In this document: in pieces, positions 63,323-64,000 of the stretch | Layout: each line of letters starts with the position of its first letter | Numbering within the stretch: the first letter of the stretch is position 1 | DNA from: JAGQOZ01 sp041399205 | GTDB lineage: Bacteria; Planctomycetota; Planctomycetia; Pirellulales; Pirellulaceae | DNA: 64,000 bases | Assembly (NCBI GenBank): GCA_041399205.1 | Contig: JAWKTK010000014.1 | Location: forward strand, 1 to 64,000 | Direction of reading: 5' to 3' | Made by a program: the position numbers and the translations under genes | Notes under the pieces: generated by a model | Told to the model about the DNA's origin: nothing | The model's database searches: none | The model's input: the letters and a program-made list of their open reading frames with translations, nothing else

Positions 63323-64000
63323 CTATGGTCGCTTGGGGAACTTACCGAAATCGGGCGAACGCTTTTCTACAAATGCATTGCGACCTTCTTGTCCTTCTTC
63401 GGTCATGTAAAACAGCATTGTGGCATTACCCGCCAATTCCTGCAGTCCCACTTGGCCATCACAATCGGCATTCAGTGCTGCCTTTAAGCAGCGAATGGCA
63501 ATCGGTGATTTGGTCAAGATTTCTCGGCACCATTGAATCGTTTCCGTTTCCAGTTCCGGATACGGAACCACGGTGTTGACCAGGCCCATCTCTAAGGCCT
63601 GCTGCGCGTTGTATTGACGGCACAGGAACCAGATTTCACGAGCTTTCTTCTGGCCGATGATTCGAGCCATATAGCTGGCACCAAAACCGCCGTCGAAGCT
63701 GCCCACCTTGGGACCGGTTTGGCCAAAGATGGCATTGTCTGCCGCAATGGTCAGATCACACATCATGTGCAATACGTGCCCGCCACCAATGGCATAGCCG
63801 GCCACCATGGCAATCACTGGTTTGGGGCACGTACGGATTTCTCGCTGGAAATCCAGAACGTTCAAATGTTCGCCACCGATATCGTCTTTGTAACCGGCTT
63901 CGCCGCGGATCTTTTGGTCGCCGCCGGAACAAAACGCTTTTTCACCTTCACCCGTCAGGACGATCACGCCGATCGAACCGTCTTGCCGAGCCAGTTGCAA
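63323..64000 (-). CDS. menB: 1,4-dihydroxy-2-naphthoyl-CoA synthase (MenB), N-terminus cut by window end
   Basis: Crotonase-family enzyme cyclising o-succinylbenzoyl-CoA. The frame is open to the window edge. 225 residues are visible, and about 50-60 N-terminal residues lie outside. Motifs: GEGEKAFCSGGDQKIRGEAG (CoA/oxyanion region), AMVAGYAIGGGHVLHMMCDL, FGQTGPKVGSFDGGFGASYM (MenB-specific) and the C-terminal GRNAFVEKRSPDFGKFPKRP. It is in the same orientation as menA, menC and menE; other men genes (menF, menD, menH) are not in the window. Confidence 0.96.
   Translation of the reverse strand: MQLARQDGSIGVIVLTGEGEKAFCSGGDQKIRGEAGYKDDIGGEHLNVLDFQREIRTCPKPVIAMVAGYAIGGGHVLHMMCDLTIAADNAIFGQTGPKVGSFDGGFGASYMARIIGQKKAREIWFLCRQYNAQQALEMGLVNTVVPYPELETETIQWCREILTKSPIAIRCLKAALNADCDGQVGLQELAGNATMLFYMTEEGQEGRNAFVEKRSPDFGKFPKRP

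Overview
The window reads as a chromosomal segment of a planctomycete, most likely of the Pirellulaceae type. This inference rests on gene content: three periplasmic or secreted sulfatases, a dockerin-like/PEP-anchored secreted protein, a DUF1559-like secreted protein, an N-terminal 'LENRE'-type segment on a secreted repeat protein, a formylmethanofuran-dehydrogenase-type subunit (FhcB), zinc-ribbon and pseudokinase membrane proteins, an ECF sigma/membrane-protein operon, and abundant REP-like palindromes. Base composition is close to balanced and the gene density is that of an ordinary bacterial chromosome.

Layout. 1-257: C-terminal remnant of a tyrosine recombinase abutting the 3' part of a tRNA-Cys, probably the edge of an integrated element. 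341-4898 (minus): fructan/sucrose cluster (sugar porter, fructokinase, GH32). 5-8 kb: GT87-like membrane glycosyltransferase and a TPR/OGT-like glycosyltransferase. 8.1-8.7 kb: protein with four Hcp-like repeats. 9-11.5 kb: imuA-imuB mutasome genes. 11.6-13 kb: sulfatase. 13.2-18.8 kb: ABC-2 ATPase and permease, with the permease split by an insertion sequence that itself carries a nested IS66. 18.9-25.6 kb: NYN/LOTUS protein, transmembrane pseudokinase, zinc-ribbon/STN-like membrane protein. 25.9-31 kb: sulfatase, hypothetical, DusB, DUF2726, beta-propeller. 31-37.4 kb (minus): two ABC exporter half-subunits around a GH2 enzyme. 37.5-40.5 kb (minus): PEP-anchored protein and arylsulfatase. 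40.8-44.1 kb (minus): hisD-hisC-hisB. 44.2-46.1 kb: REP palindromes on both sides of a decayed RAYT transposase. 46.1-50.7 kb: threonine aldolase, Uma2 protein, recG, CBS protein. 50.9-53.8 kb: fhcB and DUF1559-like protein. 53.8-54.85 kb: nine tandem 117-bp REP units. 54.9-57.5 kb (minus): ECF sigma/membrane protein/secreted protein operon with an 18-bp minisatellite upstream. 57.9-64 kb (minus): menB (partial), menA, menC, menE, cmoA, cmoB.

Functionally the region mixes housekeeping (histidine, menaquinone, tRNA modification, RecG) with planctomycete polysaccharide use (GH32, GH2, sulfatases, sugar porter). Many genes carry single-base frame breaks (sugar porter, ABC ATPase, pseudokinase, ABC exporter, PEP-anchored protein, hisC, IS66 and RAYT transposases). 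Several reconstruct perfectly with one indel, including an amino-acid biosynthesis gene, so uncorrected sequencing errors are a serious alternative to true pseudogenisation. The two clearest genome-biology signals are the nested insertion, whose removal restores the permease frame exactly, and the two families of palindromic repeats with their RAYT remnant.
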